From Triticum aestivum (lineage: Eukaryota; Streptophyta; Magnoliopsida; Poales; Poaceae), in the NCBI RefSeq assembly GCF_018294505.1, contig NC_057796.1:270828458-270892457 (forward strand): 64,000 nucleotides of DNA, in the 5' to 3' direction. This document shows, piece by piece, positions 62,958-64,000 of this stretch (position 1 is the first letter of the stretch; every line of letters begins with the position of its first letter). The notes under the pieces were generated by a model. The model had not been told where the DNA came from and searched no databases. It saw nothing but the letters and a program-made list of their open reading frames with translations. The position numbers and the translations under genes were made by a program.

Positions 62958-64000
62958 TCAAGAAAGATTAGCCTTGCGCGGGAACTGCTGTGCAAGATGC
63001 TGAGCATGGCTGTGAGACCGGCCTAGCATGTCGGTCATAGCTTCCAGGTGTAGCTGTTTAGCGATGAGGTTCTCATTGGTGTTCTCCGCAATCTTTCTTA
63101 GAGATAGGACTTCAAGTCGAAGTTGAGTTGCAGAATGCCTTTCTGCTAGAACTTGGGACTGAAGAAGTCGAACTGATTCAGACAACGAATTCTGTGAGAT
63201 TGTCTGACTGCTAGTCTCAAGTAACTTGAACACTACATCAAGACAAGACTTTGGGGTTGTCTCGCTATCTTCAAGATGTTTTGCCTTCTTTGCTGCAATA
63301 TATGTTGGGTTTGTCTCACAGCCTTCAGCAGACTTATGCCTGCCATCAGGCATACCACCCTGAAACAAAGTAGAGAGATGACAAGTTTTGCACATGTATA
63401 AACAAAGATGATAACTGTGCTGTCAGTTCCATCCAATTTCGAATTAGAAAATAAAGAGTAAGTTCAAAATATCAATAGCATAATTTGGCATTGTTCATAA
63501 TGCGGGGAGCTTCACCACACTACTAGATTACCATGTCAACATAACAATCATAGATGAAGGGCAAAGAAAATCATTGTATCTATTTTGGTTAATGTGCATG
63601 GCATGTTGTTCATATCGTCAGCCACATCAGTAAGATAAAACAGGAGATGACAAGGTGCAAACGTGGGTTGCTTCACCACACACTGGATTATAGATCCACA
63701 AAAACAAGCATACATATAGGGAGTATTGAGTAATGTGCATGGTATGAATAAGGAATTTGGTTTTATGAGTAAAACTTAGAACTTACGGTTCTTGCGAACA
63801 TGCATTTTGGTAGAAACAGTAAACTAAACAACAGTAAACGATAGGGAGTATGAGCAAATTAAACAGCAGTTGAGGATAAAGGCTTTAGAAGGACTGACTT
63901 ACATTAACAGTTAACACCGGCTTTATAATGCCCTTCTCCATGTCAAGGGAAGGATAACTCAAGAATTTCATTATAGAATCTTCTTCATAAGGATTGCCTG
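62958..64000 (-). CDS. CACTA accessory gene (Ptta/En/Spm type), last two exons
   Basis: The last exon is 63359-62958 (acceptor TTTCAG), coding GGMPDGRHKSAEGCETNPTY, a coiled coil (ESVRLLQSQVLAERHSATQL, RLEVLSLRKIAENTNENLIA) and the end SHAQHLAQQFPRKANLS. The exon before it (64000-63903, donor GTAAGT) reads EEDSIMKFLSYPSLDMEKGI, matching EEDSVVNFL at the same place in the 28-kb element's gene. Both exons here are open, unlike the broken gene at 31326-33977. The last exon is about 100 residues longer than its counterpart there, giving it the coiled coil the other lacks. It probably binds subterminal repeats as part of the transposition complex. The 5' part is outside the window. Confidence 0.7.
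63360..63902 (-). other. Intron of the second CACTA's accessory gene
   Basis: A 543-bp interval with GTAAGT and TTTCAG borders on the minus strand, rich in A/T and without other features. Confidence 0.55.

Larger units (their letters stand above)
61373..64000 (-). mobile_element. Second CACTA element, same family as the 28-kb one (partial)
   Basis: It begins CACTACAAAAAAATACAC, and its first 240 bp differ from the right end of the 28-kb element at about ten positions. The terminal part is followed by a GGCCC-rich subterminal array (about 61800-62690) and by an accessory gene on the minus strand, the same order as in the 28-kb element but inverted. The rest lies outside the window. Confidence 0.9.

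Overview
The window is nuclear DNA of a Triticeae grass (wheat, goatgrass or barley relatives). This rests on recognisable transposon families (Angela/BARE-type copia, Sabrina- and Fatima-type gypsy, WHAM-like LTRs, Stowaway MITEs with CTCCCTCCGT ends, CACTA elements) and on their multi-level nesting. Family names are from memory, not from a search. No rRNA, tRNA or CRISPR is visible. There is one assembly gap (461 N, 8269-8729).

Left block (1-35892). A Sabrina-type gypsy element is the host. Its integrase end (3263-3738), an extra ORF (4078-4602) and its 3' LTR (6171-7360 plus 35580-35892) are present. The body is cut at 3262 by the end of a CACTA transposon, which is itself cut by an Angela-type copia element (tail of pol, then a complete 3' LTR, 1-2475). 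The Sabrina LTR is split by a 28.2-kb CACTA element (7361-35576) with matching terminal inverted repeats and an AAA target duplication.

The 28-kb CACTA is the most interesting object. Besides asymmetric subterminal repeat arrays and a broken Ptta/En/Spm-type accessory gene near its right end, it carries several gene-like units unrelated to transposition: an apparently complete two-exon F-box/DUF295 gene, a truncated SINA-like gene, a 290-aa repeat protein with a TATA box, a DnaQ-type 3'-5' exonuclease with all catalytic residues, a short AP2-domain protein with a TATA box, and a two-exon coiled-coil gene. A truncated LINE and many MITEs are nested among them. No TNP2-type transposase was recognised, so it looks non-autonomous.

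Right block (35893-64000). A truncated copia LTR (minus strand) is followed by a Fatima-type Tat/gypsy element on the minus strand (3' LTR 36662-37132; gag and protease 59449-61369; an antisense-coded extra ORF 37670-40800). It is interrupted by a 17.5-kb Tat-type gypsy element (40951-58413, TSD AATAC) with gag-protease, a collapsed reverse transcriptase and its own spliced antisense ORF. That element is interrupted by an 8.1-kb non-autonomous gypsy element (44384-52518, TSD GGAGG) coding only a gag-like protein. At 61373 a second CACTA element of the same family as the 28-kb one begins and runs out of the window.

Most transposon reading frames carry stops and frameshifts. The only genes that look intact are those inside the 28-kb CACTA and the small Sabrina ORF.
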